This document shows, one piece after another, positions 34,241 to 45,518 of a stretch of DNA of 64,000 bases. Location of the stretch: contig QJPP01001546.1 of NCBI GenBank assembly GCA_003996215.1, positions 212,893 through 276,892 of the forward strand, given 5' to 3'. Within the stretch, counting starts at the first letter, position 1. Each line of letters begins with the position of its first letter. The notes below the pieces were generated by a model that was not told the DNA's origin, made no database searches, and worked only from the letters and a program-made list of their open reading frames with translations. Both the position numbers and the translations under genes were made by a program. Source of the stretch: Jaltomata sinuosa (lineage: Eukaryota > Streptophyta > Magnoliopsida > Solanales > Solanaceae).

Positions 34241-34255
34241 TTTAGTAGTGGATGT

Positions 34256-37200
34256 TGTGATGACCCTTCCGGTCATCTTCGCGTGTACACATTCATGGCA
34301 CTGTTAGAGCTTTCCTGTAGTGGCCCCAAATCATTTATGGCTTGCTAGAACCGGTAATTTGGTGCCTTGGTCGTTCATTTGGTCGTTTTGGCCATTTGCC
34401 TATTTTAGAGCTTAAACTTAAAATATCGTTGAATTTAGTCAACATTCTTAGCTAACGTGCTCGGAATTGAATTCTGACAGTTCCATTAGCTCCAGAGCAT
34501 TGGGTTTGGTCTAGTTGGACCTTTAGTTGAGGCCTGAGAACTTCCAGTGTGGGTTTGGTATTGCTTTCTCTATTTTCAAGACATTTGGATTCGTAATCCG
34601 ACGATTCCATCAGCTCCAGAATGTTGGGTTTGGGTTAGAAATGTGGTTGGTTCGGGTTCCAGGTGTGCCAGACTCATTTTGAGCCCTTGAGTTCCTTTTA
34701 GATAGTGTTGACTTGGGTCAACATTTCTCCGAAATGATCTCATATGGAAGTTTCATCAATTTCGTTGAGTCCGGAATGTCGTTTCCACTCTATTAGCATT
34801 ATTGGTTTTTGAATATCGGGTTTTGATTGTGCCCGGAATGCCCCAGAGACTTTTCAAAAATTGCTGAAAAATAGTTGCAGGCCCCAACGGCGCCTAGGCA
34901 GCTCGATGGCGCTGGCCATTTTCCAGCAGCTATAAATTTCTGTTATTTTGTTTTTGCAGCTTTCTTTCTCAAACTTTCTCACTCTAAAACTCAAATTTCT
35001 CTCCACCATTTTGCTGTAAATCAATTCGGAACCTTAGGGAACCTATTGCTTGTGGAATTTCCGTGTTTCTTCGTCTCTTGGTAAGCTTCTTCCTCAGTTG
35101 AATTTTCTTAATTCCTCCATTATTGTCCTTCTTCCAAGCTTGGAAGTTCACGTGTAGTAGCTGGCCCAAAGCTTGTGCTTGCTCGTGAGGGTGAAGAATT
35201 CTTTGTCTTGGCCTGAATTCCATCCTTGTGGTAAGTAATTCTTGCTTAATTTCCATTTGTATTTTTCAAATTCTATTCTTTAAACCCCAACTTTCGCGGG
35301 CTGTTTTGGCTCCCTTCCCTAGGCCAATTGTGCACAAGTTTGGAACATGCCTTCTTGGCATCGTTGGGGTCATCGTGGCTCTTTTTATTTTTGGTTTAGG
35401 GTGTGGACCTCGCGGGCCCGCTTTTGACCCGGATATCAACCCGGCTATAATTGTAGGAATATAGGTATTGTTAGACTCGTTTTAACGTCTTATTCATGAA
35501 TTTGATCGTTTGATTCTCGTTTGGAGCTTCTTGGAGCAGCTCGGCCTCAGATATCATCGTTCTCGCAGCTTATCATCGGACGACAGGTAGGTTACGGTCT
35601 AAACTCCTAGACTTAGGTTGGGTTATTAGGTTGGTACCACAGACCTTGACCGCTTTCCCATGATTCATCCCATTTCTTTCCTCCATTGTGTGTAGTACTC
35701 TTATTACTTGATATTATTACCCTTGTGGTCCTGTGAGGCCTTGTTGGCTCTGGAACATAGACGGTGGGATCATTGGGAGTGTCCGCGAGTCCCCAACATA
35801 GAATTATCCTTCTAGGCTGGTTATGCTTGTTGTGTATCTTCGGGAGCCTGTGCAGGGACGATAGGTTATTGTGAGCTGCTGGGCGGCTATTGTGTGTTGA
35901 TCATATCATTTTCATGCATATAAATAGATTTTCCCACATTTTACTACTGTTTGGACTTCGGGTCTACTGGGACTGTTTTCTTAAACTTGCATGACCCTGG
36001 GGACCCGTTTTCAATGAAATTGGATTTAAAAATGATTTGACTTGATACATGGATCTTCTTGGGGTGAAAGGAAGATTATAAATATGGTTTTTATCATGAT
36101 CTTACTACCATTGCTAGACTCGACCGGGTCAGAGTGCTAGCTGAGTTTTCTTTCTGACTTGAAATAACTTTAGGCTCAGTCGGGTCGAGCATCTGAGATA
36201 TTTTACTACCACTTTAGTTTTGGTTATTCCCAGGCACCCGCAGAGGGGTTTTTGAGAAATCTTTTTACTGCTTTTAGTCCTAGACAAGGTCTAGGCATGC
36301 ATATTTGAGACTTAACCACTAGCTTGAACCCGGAATCGATTTCAGAGGACACGTTTTGAGTCTGAGTTTTAGTATGGGGTCCGGGACCTCCATGGACCCT
36401 ATCTCTCCGGGCCTGAGGCTTTGAGCTGCGTGTGCCAGGGGGAGGGTATACGGTGAAGTACAGGTATACGGGTCGTGTCCTTCCATGGAACCTACCTGCT
36501 GGGCCCGATCGGCACTGTAGGAGGTACATATAGAGTTTTATTCCACCCTGAGGTTATCATGCATCATATCATACATTTCTTGAGGTTTCACCCTTGTTTT
36601 CTGTTTGCTGATTGTACGCTCCAGTAGTATGGGATGCCGGAGGGTTTGTTTTCATTTATTTGCGTTCACCGATTGTATGGGCGACCGGGGGACTGTAGGT
36701 AGACTCTTGTTACTGTATTACAGTTATAAGTATGAGATTGGTTACCACAAAGTTGTTAGTTCTGGATTGAGATTGTCATGATTAGCTTGGTTATTGATTT
36801 TGTTTCCCGAGCATGTCTACCTTTATTCCTCTCTCCCTTTCCTTATACTTAAGGTTACCGGTATACCGCCCATTTCTAGAACTTGCTATGTATATATTGT
36901 TGTTGCAAGGACCCCATGTGTGCCATTTCTTACTTTCACCTGTGCCTGTGTGTATATATTCCTACTTTCTAGCATTGTATGTTGCTTTCTGTTGTCTTCC
37001 CTCTTGGCTAGTTCTTGTGTACCTTTTCGTTGATTTATGTGACTGTTTACTTCTATTATGTCTACTATTGCTCTTTAACCTTATATGTGCCCAATCGGCC
37101 GATGATACCTACTGGGTACCTTATGCTTTGAATTTGCTGGTCACTCTACACTCTGCATATTCTTGTGCAGATCCTAGTGTGGGCCATCATCGTTAGAGCA

Positions 37201-37607
37201 CCGGAGACTCGTACGGGGTTCTGTTTATTGATCATCCAGGCTGAGGGTGAGCTCTTGGCATTCAGAGCTTGAATTTAGTTTATCTTTTGTATATTCTACA
37301 CTCTGTTACTACTCGGAGACAACTTATGTATATATATATTTATTTTGGACCCTTGTACTCCTTATGTAGTTAGGGCTTCTATACGCTATGATACCAAATT
37401 TTGAATTTGGTTTAGCTTCGGCTTTGTATTTATATCACTCCTATTATCCAGTTTATTCATATTGTTCCCTTGCTCCCGCTTATTTATTTGTTCTTTTGCT
37501 TAAACTGTTAGAAGGTAGCCCATTACTAACCGCTCTGGGCTACGGGAATTGATTCGCCTACTGGGGGGTTGTAGGTGCCATCATGACCGAGAAATCGGGT
37601 CTTGACA
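34256..37607 (+). mobile_element. LTR-b' of chromovirus array (rightmost)
   Basis: 3.35 kb, TGTGATGACCC to GGGTCTTGACA, immediately followed by TAATT, the right target duplication. The U3 GC-rich block is shorter (34876-34917) than in LTR-a or LTR-b. TATA box at 34931; hydrophobic 127-codon frame at 36813-37196. Confidence 0.9.
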
Positions 37608-38198
37608 TAATTGAAGAGAGGGATGAAAAAAAAGTGAAAAAATGGGTGATGAAGTTCAAAAAGTTCAAAGTGCTTAGGGAAGTAATAATCATTATTATAT
37701 AGTTTCCTACCCATCCCCTAGACACCATTACAACCTGTAAAAGTCCTATTTGATTCTATTGGAGCATGCTTAATTAGTGGAAATTTACATAATGGGCAAG
37801 CCTACCGTTCTTTGTTCATATATGTGAATTCTTTCATGAGTGTGAGAGTTGTTCTTTGATTAGAAGTCCTTAATTTATATTTGATTCTTTAAATTGAGTA
37901 TGTGAACTATTTCTTCTTGTGAGGGCACTTGTTTCTTGATAGATAGGTGATTTTATTAGCTCTCTTTGATAGAGTTAGGGAGCATACTTAATTGATGAGT
38001 TAAAGTCCATCTTTGAGGTTAGGAGGTTAGAAGTTTGTTTTGTTGTATATCTTGCATAATGATCAGGAAGTGTACTTGATTTTGTAATTTGTTACATGGC
38101 CTAATTATTTGTATCAATCAAAATGGTGGTATTCCTAGTTTTTTTAGATGAGCTCTAATGCTTGCTCGAGAACGAACAAGAGTCTAAGTGTGGGGTGT
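37608..38198 (+). mobile_element. Tat-like 3' UTR copy 2, right half
   Basis: Resumes exactly where 9525 stopped: TAATTGAAGAGAGGG is collinear with 7353 onward. It runs to CTCGAGAACGAACAAGAG and the purine tract AAGTGTGGGGTGT (about 38186-38198), which would prime plus-strand DNA synthesis at the LTR edge. Confidence 0.8.
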
Positions 38199-39440
38199 TG
38201 ATGTGAGGCCAAAAATACATATATTTAGTCATCATTTACCTCATATTTAGTCTTTTTATTATTGTTTTTGAGCATTGATTTTATGAATTATTCTTATATT
38301 AGGTATTTATATTTGTAAGATTAAAATGGTGAAAAGTTGACGAAATTCAGAGAAGAAATAAATTAAAACCGAGAAATCATATAAGAAAATCAAGCAGACA
38401 GCTTAATGGACTGAATTTAATAAAATATTATTATTTCTATATATGAATTCATCACGTGAATTGAGAAATTGAAAAGTTTGGAAGACACCTACCACGTGGC
38501 AGCCAATGACACACCACACACATTTAAGCGGCGGCAGCAGCATCATACGCACAGTACAAATCCAATTCAATTGGGTTTTGGTTTTCTAATTCATTTTGGA
38601 CTCAGTTTATTTATTTGAGTTTTTTTCTTACATCTATAAATAGTCCATAATAATAATTTTTAGAGAGTGAATCTATATACTTTTTTTACTTTTAACTTTG
38701 TAAGCTAGGAAGAGCTAAGAACCGTCGTGGAAGCCGGAGAATTTTGATTTATTCTATTCTCCTCCTTTATTATTTATTTGTGTTCTTGGATTATTTTGCT
38801 ACTTTTAAGTAATTTTCATGGTTAATACAAGTAAGTCTTTTATTATGTATTATTCTATGATTCTTGCAAGCATTAGTAGCTAAATACCATAACTAGGGTT
38901 ATGGGAACCATAATGAATTAATAAACGTAGGTTAAACAGTTAATGATTCTAGGAATGTATTTATGCATATTTGTTCTTCCCTTCGTTTTGGTTGCCTTTT
39001 AACGGTTGCAAACGTTAGAACTTGCCTTATTCTTACTTACCGGACCAAGGAGGTAACGAATGGGAAAAGAGTTGTTTACAACGGAGATTTGAGGCTACCA
39101 ACCCTCATCTAATATCTTGACCTTGTTTGGGAATAGCTAATCTGATATCAAGGGTAAGGGTTAGTAAAGCATACACCCGCGACCGGACAAAGACGTGTGG
39201 TGAAATTCATCTATCTAGGGGACAAACCATTTAGTTAAACTTAACTTACCGATGTTGCATGTTAAGCACCATAATAGATCATTAATTGCGTATACCTGCT
39301 AAGTTATGAAATCATGGTGAACACAGTCCTAGTTACTTTAATTATCTTAACACAATTAAATATTAAATTGTTAATAATTCCTATCTTTACCTTTGATATA
39401 TAAACCCCCCTTTTAAAATAAAGACGATCGATTGAATATT
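38199..39440 (+). mobile_element. Tat-like LTR 2
   Basis: Starts TGATGTGAGG after the polypurine tract. It has a single copy of the 169-bp unit duplicated in LTR 1, and a TATAAATA box at 38635-38642. The right end is uncertain: no Tat-type PBS follows, and sequence resembling the element's coding region starts by about 39450, so the LTR end and PBS were probably deleted. Confidence 0.65.
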
Positions 39441-40060
39441 CACTCCTGGTGAGTTTGATAAGTTCAGTATGGAAATTCACAACATAAATGATGAGTTGAG
39501 TGCAAAGGTTGATGCGTTTGACGCCCAATAATTTAGTAATGAGTTGTGTGAGGAAGAAAAAATGCTTATAAGCCGACTTGAGGACCTAAAATTGGAGGAA
39601 CAACTACTAGACCATGCTCTTGTTGATGTTGTCAATGTTGAGAAGAGTACACTAGAGTTATGTGAGGAAGTAGATAAAAGTATTTTTATGGACTCTATTG
39701 TGTGTGAATATGAGGATGTAAATAATAATACAATTAATGAGTTAGGACACATTGGACCCCATTCCAATATTTTTTCTACATTATGTTTAGATGGTGAGTT
39801 ATAAATCGAGCCATATGAACTTCTGGAAGAGTGTAAGGAGGAGGAGCAATGTTCTATATTCTTGAATTTATTGTGCCAAAAGTGGAGAATTACATTCCTC
39901 ACTTAAGGTTCAAAAAGTATAAAATTCGATATCTATTACTTGGGACCTTTATATTTATACCACCGCCTCTTGAGCATAGCAAAAAAATAGAAAATAAATT
40001 AGGGATGCAATTCATAAGTTCAAAGTGGAAGAAAAAATGGTTCACTTGATGGTGTCATAA
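39441..40060 (+). pseudogene. Short Tat-like ORF of unknown function, copy 1
   Basis: The same kind of short reading frame as in element A, on the plus strand. It starts in the frame FDKFSMEIHNINDEL, runs through an acidic, probably coiled-coil stretch (EEEKMLISRLEDLKLEEQLL at 39556-39615), and ends with the conserved block IPHLR, YLLLGTFIFIPPPLE, QFISSKW at 39849-40049. Stops near 39530 and 39803 and one frameshift break it. It lies upstream of the conserved GGCAACCCAATTT tract (40091). I do not recognise the family. Conservation with the minus-strand copy at 4263-4550 is at the protein level. Confidence 0.55.
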
Positions 40061-40299
40061 TGCGACGTCAAATAAGGCGCTTATTGAGAGGCAACCCAAT
40101 TTGTAGTATAACTTTTTATTTTTATTTTTATAGTGTTATGTTTTTTTTGTTTTTGTGCAGATTAGGAGAAGCCTGAGTACCCAAAATTTGAAGCTAAAGA
40201 ACATGGTTGAGCTTAAGTGTGTGATCGCGCAGCCTTTGATTAAAAAATACTAGAAAACATGTTGTTAGCTTGACCCTAGAGGGCCTTAGGGAGTATCTC

Positions 40300-40412
40300 T
40301 CACTCTTATTCTCCTTCTCCTTCTCCTTCTTCTGCTCATTCTTCTTCTTCTTCTGCTCCTTCTTCTCCTTCTCCTTCTTCTTCTTCTTCTTCTTCTATAA
40401 ATTGTTTTGGAG

Positions 40413-40443
<31 letters not shown>

Positions 40444-40455
40444 CTTCTTCTTCTA
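40300..40455 (+). repeat. (CTT)n-rich microsatellite
   Basis: Two blocks of CTT/CTC repeats separated by a short ATAAATTGTTTTGGAGAC unit that is itself repeated after the second block. Frames of poly-Phe/Leu and poly-Glu/Arg across it are artefacts of the repeat. The corresponding spot in the duplicate copy (57778-57842) has CTC/CCT repeats instead. Confidence 0.95.
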
Positions 40456-41134
40456 TAAATTGTTTTGGAGACAAAACATGATTTTAAGTGTGGGGTGGAG
40501 AATCTTCTGATAATTGTAAGTTAAGGGTGAGTATTCCATATTTTTTTTTATTTGACCGTAAAAAAAAATACAAAAAGATTTTTTCCCCCTTTTGTTAGTT
40601 TTTTTTTGTGGCTAATTTCATCCACCCCTTAATTTTTTTTATGATCTCAGTTCTTTTTCGAGGGGGAGACCCTTTGAACCAGGTAAATTTTTTTTAGAGT
40701 AATTATATTTTTTATTTATATTTTTAGGAATAGTTTTTTTTTGAGAGAAAAGAAAAGACCTTTTTTTGACTTGTTTGATACTAGCATATTTAGGCCTGAA
40801 TTTGAGAAGTACTTTCCTAGAGTGCTTGAGTATGAAATAAAATAGCAGACTTTTTAACAACTAGGTTCAAGATTGTTACTTTGTATATAGCTTATTCTTA
40901 TTTTGTAGTTTGCTATGACCCTGTCTGTCTTAGAAGTAGAATTGATCCATCTTGATTGAGACTTGTTCCATGAGAGGTGAGGAGTTTTTGTATATTCTAT
41001 GTTTTGTATCTTAGTCTAGAACTTGCCCTGCATGTTATTGAAGAGAAATAAAAAGCACTACTTTGTTTAGAAGATGATATAGGCTTTCTTTGATATGTCT
41101 TGTGAATTTTAGCCTTTTCAGATATTATATCACT

Positions 41135-41139
41135 AGTTA
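41135..41139 (+). repeat. Target-site duplication of copia element
   Basis: AGTTA here and again at 56673-56677. The uninterrupted 3' UTR at 9228 reads CACTAGTTACCCC, with a single AGTTA. Confidence 0.9.
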
Positions 41140-41426
41140 TGATAGATCACAACAGATTCGAGAAGAGAAAAGATGATAGAGTAGAAAAGAGGCAGTATAC
41201 GATGAAAATATTTTGCTTGACTGGATAGATTACAAAGCTGCGACTGCAGTCTTTTTTATAAGCAGAAAACATAGCAAGTAAAGCAAAACGTTAGGAACTA
41301 CCCCCACCATGTTTTTCTCCTAAAAACTAGACAACAAACCACGTTTAAACTACAATTCCTAAAGACAAGGAAAAACCTAACAGATAGAAACTTTATTTAC
41401 TAACACGACTTATTAAAAAACTAACA
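41140..41426 (-). mobile_element. 3' LTR of copia copy 1
   Basis: 287 bp, minus strand TGTTAG to ATCA. On its inner side lies the purine-rich tract TTTAAGGAAGGG (about 41427-41439, minus strand), the expected plus-strand primer. Confidence 0.9.
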
Positions 41427-41458
41427 CCCTTCCTTAAACTGAAAGGTTTCAAGCTTCA

Positions 41459-43100
41459 TGTTAGCTTCAGCTTCTTGAATTCTTCAATAGTGCCGATACC
41501 CATCAACCTTCTTAGATTTTGGAAAGGGAGAAACCTGAGAGGTTTAGTAAAAATGTCCGCCAGTTGATCTTCACTTTGGAAGTACTGCAACTCTATTATT
41601 CCTTCATTATTGAGATCTCTCAAGAAATAATACTTCATATCAATGTGCTTGCTTCTTCCATGTAACACAAGATTTTTTGATAGCTTAATGGAAGAGTTGT
41701 TGTCGCAGAAAATTGTTGTTGCTCTTTCTTGTTTGAATTGTAGTTCTTCAAGAATTCTCCTCAACCAAACATCTTGGCAAGCACAAGCTGTAGCAGCAAC
41801 AAATTCCTCTTTATTACTTGATAAAGTGAAATTTTTTTGCTTCCTGGAAGACCACGAAACAACCCTTGTTCCTAACACAAAGACATAGCATGAAGTTCTC
41901 TTTCTGTCATCTTGATCTCCTGCGTAATCGCTGTCAGCAAAACCAATCAAACCAGATTATTCATCCTTCTTGTAGAACAAACCAAAATCCATAGTTCCTT
42001 GTAAGTAGCGAAGGATTCTCTTAGCAGCTAGCAGGTGAATTTCAACTGGGCTCTCCATGTACCTGCTTATATGGCTTACAACATACATGATGTCAGGCCT
42101 TGTGGAAGTAAGATACATCAAACTACCTACTTTTTGCTTGTAGAGTGTGTTGTCTACCTTATCTCCTCTTCCAGATTTGTTTAGCTTCATGCCAAACTCA
42201 ACTAGAGTATCAGCGGGATTGCAATTCTTCATCTTGAATCAGTCTAAAATTTCCCGCACATATTTATTTTGGGAAACAAATATCCCTTCATCAGATTGCA
42301 CTACTTCTAAACAAAGAAAACAATGAATCATACCAAGATCAGACATCTCAAATTCATCCATCATAGATCACTTATAATCAGAAAATATGGCACTATCATT
42401 CTCGATAAATATAAGATCATCAACATATAAACACACTATGAGCATTTTCCCATATTCTCCAATTTTAACAAAAAGAGAGTGCTCATATGGACATTTCAGG
42501 AAACCAACTTTTAGAAAGTAAGCCTCAATGCGACTATACCAAGCTCACGGAGATTGTTTTAGTCCGTATAGAGCCTTTTTCAACTTATATACCTTATGCT
42601 CATCTCCAATTTTAATGTAGCAGAAGGTTGCTCGATAAATACCTCTTCCTCCAAGTATCCATGTAGGAAAGTTGATTTGACATCTAACTAAAAGATAGGC
42701 CACGAATTCTGTGCCACCAAGGCAATTACCATTCTGATGGTGTTATGCCTTGCAACTTGAGCAAAAACATCAGTGTAGTCCACACCGTGCTCCTGATTGT
42801 ATCCCTTAGCCACCAATCGCGCCTTAGACTTGTCAATTTCACCATTTTCTTTCAGTTTCGTCTTATAGACCCACTTGACACCAATGGTTTTGTACCCGTT
42901 CGGAAGATCTGATAACTCCGAGGTTCCATTTCTTTCAATACCATCAATCTCATCATCCATAGCTTTCCTCCATTTCTCCTCTTTGACAGCATTCTCAAAA
43001 GTTGTAGGATCGCAATCTGCAAACAATGCAAAGTTGGAAACATCTTCATTAACATCAATTCATGTTACCTTATAATCTATCCTCCACATGGGCCTTCTGT
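41459..43100 (-). pseudogene. pol: Copia reverse transcriptase and RNase H, copy 1 (broken)
   Basis: Reads leftwards. The RT begins with KWRKAMDDEIDGIERN and WVYKTKLKENGEIDKSKARL (42730-42990) and ends its first block at a TAG at 42686, one codon before LDVK. The catalytic YVDD lies at about 42414-42425. The palm/thumb block MKNCNPADTLVEFGMKLNK is at 42232-41957. RNase H follows at 41950-41640 with FADSDYAGD (catalytic Asp residues) and SSNKEEFVAA. Further stops occur near 42240 and 41955. It is homologous over its whole length to 58849-60470. Confidence 0.9.
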
Positions 43101-44118
43101 GAGCACGATGAAGAGGATGATCAGCTGCATCAGTTTCTTCCAAAATTGATGGTGAAATTTCAGCAGGTGCTTGAGAAGAAATTTCAGAAATTTTGGGTAC
43201 TGCAACTGCTTCTTCGACTTCATTATTAATTAAGATTGGAGTAGATTGATGTATATTTCAATCCCAAGTGCTCTCTTCATCAAAAATGACATCTATGTTG
43301 GTCACAACCCTCTTTGTCAATGGATTGAACAGCTTGTACACCTTGGATGCCTCTCTAACGCCAAGAAAAACAAATTTCTAACCTCTTTCATCAAGCTTCT
43401 TTCGTTTTGCTTCTGGAACATGTGCATAAGCAATGGACCCAAAATTTTTGAAGGGGTCTACCGCCGGTTTCCTTCCGCTCCAAGCATCCTCAGGTGTCAC
43501 ATCTCGAAGAGCAAAAGTGGGACTTCTATTGAAGACGTGAATGCTCTAATTCACTGCTTCCGACCAAAATTCCTTTGGAACCCTTCCCTTAGCCAGCATG
43601 CTGCGAACCATGTTGAGAATGGTTCAATTCTTTCTCTCTGCCACACCATTTGGTTGCAGTGTATATGATGTTATGAGCTCTTTTCTTATTCAATGAGTCT
43701 CACAAAATTCATCAAATACCTTAGAGCAATATTCTCCTCCGCGATTTGTCCGAAGGTTCTTAATGGTCCTTCCAGTCTCATTCTCCACATGAGCTTTGAA
43801 GCTTTTAAATACATTAAAAGCCTCTGATTTTTCTTGTAGAATATACACCCAAGTCTTCCAGGAATAATCATCTATAAAGGTGATACAATACCTTTTTCCC
43901 CCTTTAGATATTGGTGTTATTGGCCCACAAATGTCCGAGTGTACCAGCCCCAATACCTCCTTGGCTCTCCATGACTTACTTTTGGGAAACTGAGAACGAT
44001 GTTGTTTGCCAACAACACATTCTTCACAAACTTGGGAGGGAACAATAATTTCAGGAAGCCCCGTCACCATACTCTTACGTTGAAGGATCTTCAAGCCACA
44101 AAAGTTCAAGTGACCATA
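43101..44118 (-). pseudogene. pol: Copia integrase, copy 1 (broken)
   Basis: The central core is read leftwards from 44109. VCEECVVGKQHRSQFPKS precedes the HSDICGPI block with the first catalytic Asp (about 43945), then FIDDYSWKTWVY. The second catalytic position reads RTNRGGEY near 43735, Asn where Asp is expected. A stop at 43687 separates the C-terminal part, which continues through PEAKRKK (near 43415) toward the RT. Confidence 0.85.
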
Positions 44119-45494
44119 TCAAAAATGACACAACCATGAAGGATTTTTCACTTCCGCCATAGAGCAAGATTGAACATTTTCAATCTTCAAAGGGAACAAC
44201 CTTTTTTGACTTATTTTTACGATAGCAATAACTCCTCTAGAAGGATCAGAAATTTCACATGTGTCATTCCTTAAGGTGATGACATACCCTTTTTCTAACA
44301 GTTGACCGACACTTAATAAATTGCTTTTCAAAGCAGGAACATAGAACACATTAGATATGATTTCCGTACACCTATTCTTGGTTCTAAAATTTATATTACC
44401 CTTTCCCATCACATTTACAGTTGAGAGATCACCAAAACTAACTGCCGACCAAAAGTTTTCATTTAAATTAATAAAAGAGGACTTACTTCCAGTCATGTGG
44501 TTACTGCAGCCGGTATCCACATACCACATAACTTGCTCCTCGGGCTCGTTTTCAGCATGAATCACCATTAACAAGGTTTCTCCTTCCTTATTCTCAACAA
44601 AATTTGACTTTTCATCTTTCTCATTAGGCAGCCTAGTACAACATTCAGAATGATAATGGCCAAATTTATGGCAATGATAACATTCTACCTTGGATTTGTC
44701 AAAATCTCTCCCTCTGCTTTTGTGGTAGTCATAATTGGCTCTAAAATTCCTGTTGACATCTTTGCTACCTCCATCTCTGTTTCCTCGATCTCCTCTCCCT
44801 CTTCCTCTACCTCTACCCATTCTCTAGAATTGGAAGAATTAAAAGTAGAAACCTTCAAGGCCTGCTCCTCAAAAGTTGAACTACGATTCATCTTATGCTC
44901 ATATACCAACAAAGAGGTTTGCAATTCGTCAAGTGAAAAAGCACCTATGTCTTTTGACTCCTCAATCAAGCATAACATATAATCATATTTTGGTGACAAG
45001 GAATGAAAAATCTTTTCAACAATTGTGACATAATTCATCTTCTCGCCATGGAATCGCATTTTGCTGTTGATCTCCATTGTTTTAGCACAGTAGCTCATTA
45101 CAGACTCGCCTTCCTTCATCTACAGAGTTGTAAAATCCCTTCTCAATGCTTGAAGTTGTGCACGCTTCACTCTGGCAGTGCCTTGATATATTTTCTTCAT
45201 GGAATACCAAATATCCTTAGAAGTTTCTTCGCAAAGAATAGTTTCTAGGATGGGACGATTGATAGCCTGAAAGAGATAATTTTTTGCTTTCAGATCTTTC
45301 AGCTTTTTTGCTTCCAACTCTGCCTTTTAAGCATTCCTCAAGTTTTCACCTTCAGACCGAGCACTGATGTCGTCCTCGACAATTGGCCAATACACTTTTG
45401 ACCGTAAGAAATTTTCCATCAGCATGCTCCAATGGTCATAATGACCATCAAAGCGAGGAATTGCTGCTTGTACAAAGTTGCTCTCTGAAGCCAT
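44119..45494 (-). pseudogene. gag: Copia gag and protease, copy 1 (broken)
   Basis: Start ATG at 45494 (MASESNFVQAAIPRFDGHYD). Gag runs leftwards through YWPIVED and WYSMKKIYQGTARVKRAQLQ. Stops lie at 45327 and 45120, and a frameshift near 44820 enters an Arg/Gly-rich stretch. The zinc knuckle CYHCHKFGHYHSEC is intact at 44641-44682. Protease WYVDTGCSNHM (catalytic D-T-G) is at about 44498-44530, followed by the GAG-pre-integrase block ending at the stop 44119. The frame upstream of the ATG is open into the inserted G4 LTR, which is coincidental. Confidence 0.88.
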
Positions 45495-45518
45495 AGATGA
45501 ATGAATTTCTTGGTAAAC

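Larger units (their letters stand above)
9531..37607 (+). mobile_element. Three-interior chromovirus tandem array sharing LTRs
   Basis: A 28-kb structure: LTR-a (9531-13003), interior I1, LTR-b (18185-21617), interior I2 containing a LINE, truncated LTR (28534-29056), interior I3, LTR-b' (34256-37607). All units are on the plus strand. Each interior starts with a TGGTATCAGAGC primer site and has the order gag, protease, reverse transcriptase, RNase H, integrase; I1 and I3 also have the chromodomain-like tail. Long LTRs, a tRNA-iMet PBS and a C-terminal chromodomain fit the Tekay/Del clade of plant chromoviruses. Only the outermost ends carry a target duplication, which indicates one original insertion followed by unequal recombination. 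Confidence 0.85.
40061..41139 (+). mobile_element. Tat-like 3' UTR copy 3, left part
   Basis: Non-coding, collinear with 57520-58529. It contains the AAGTGTGGGGTGG motif (40484-40496), a pyrimidine trinucleotide repeat (40300-40455) and the conserved TTTTTGACTTGTTTGATACTAGC tail region near 40760. It is interrupted at 41140 by the copia element and resumes at 56673. Confidence 0.75.

Noticed and set aside
40270..40474. Two 62-codon frames of poly-Phe/Leu (plus) and poly-Glu/Arg (minus)
   Set aside because: They are the translation of a CTT-rich microsatellite and have no unique sequence.
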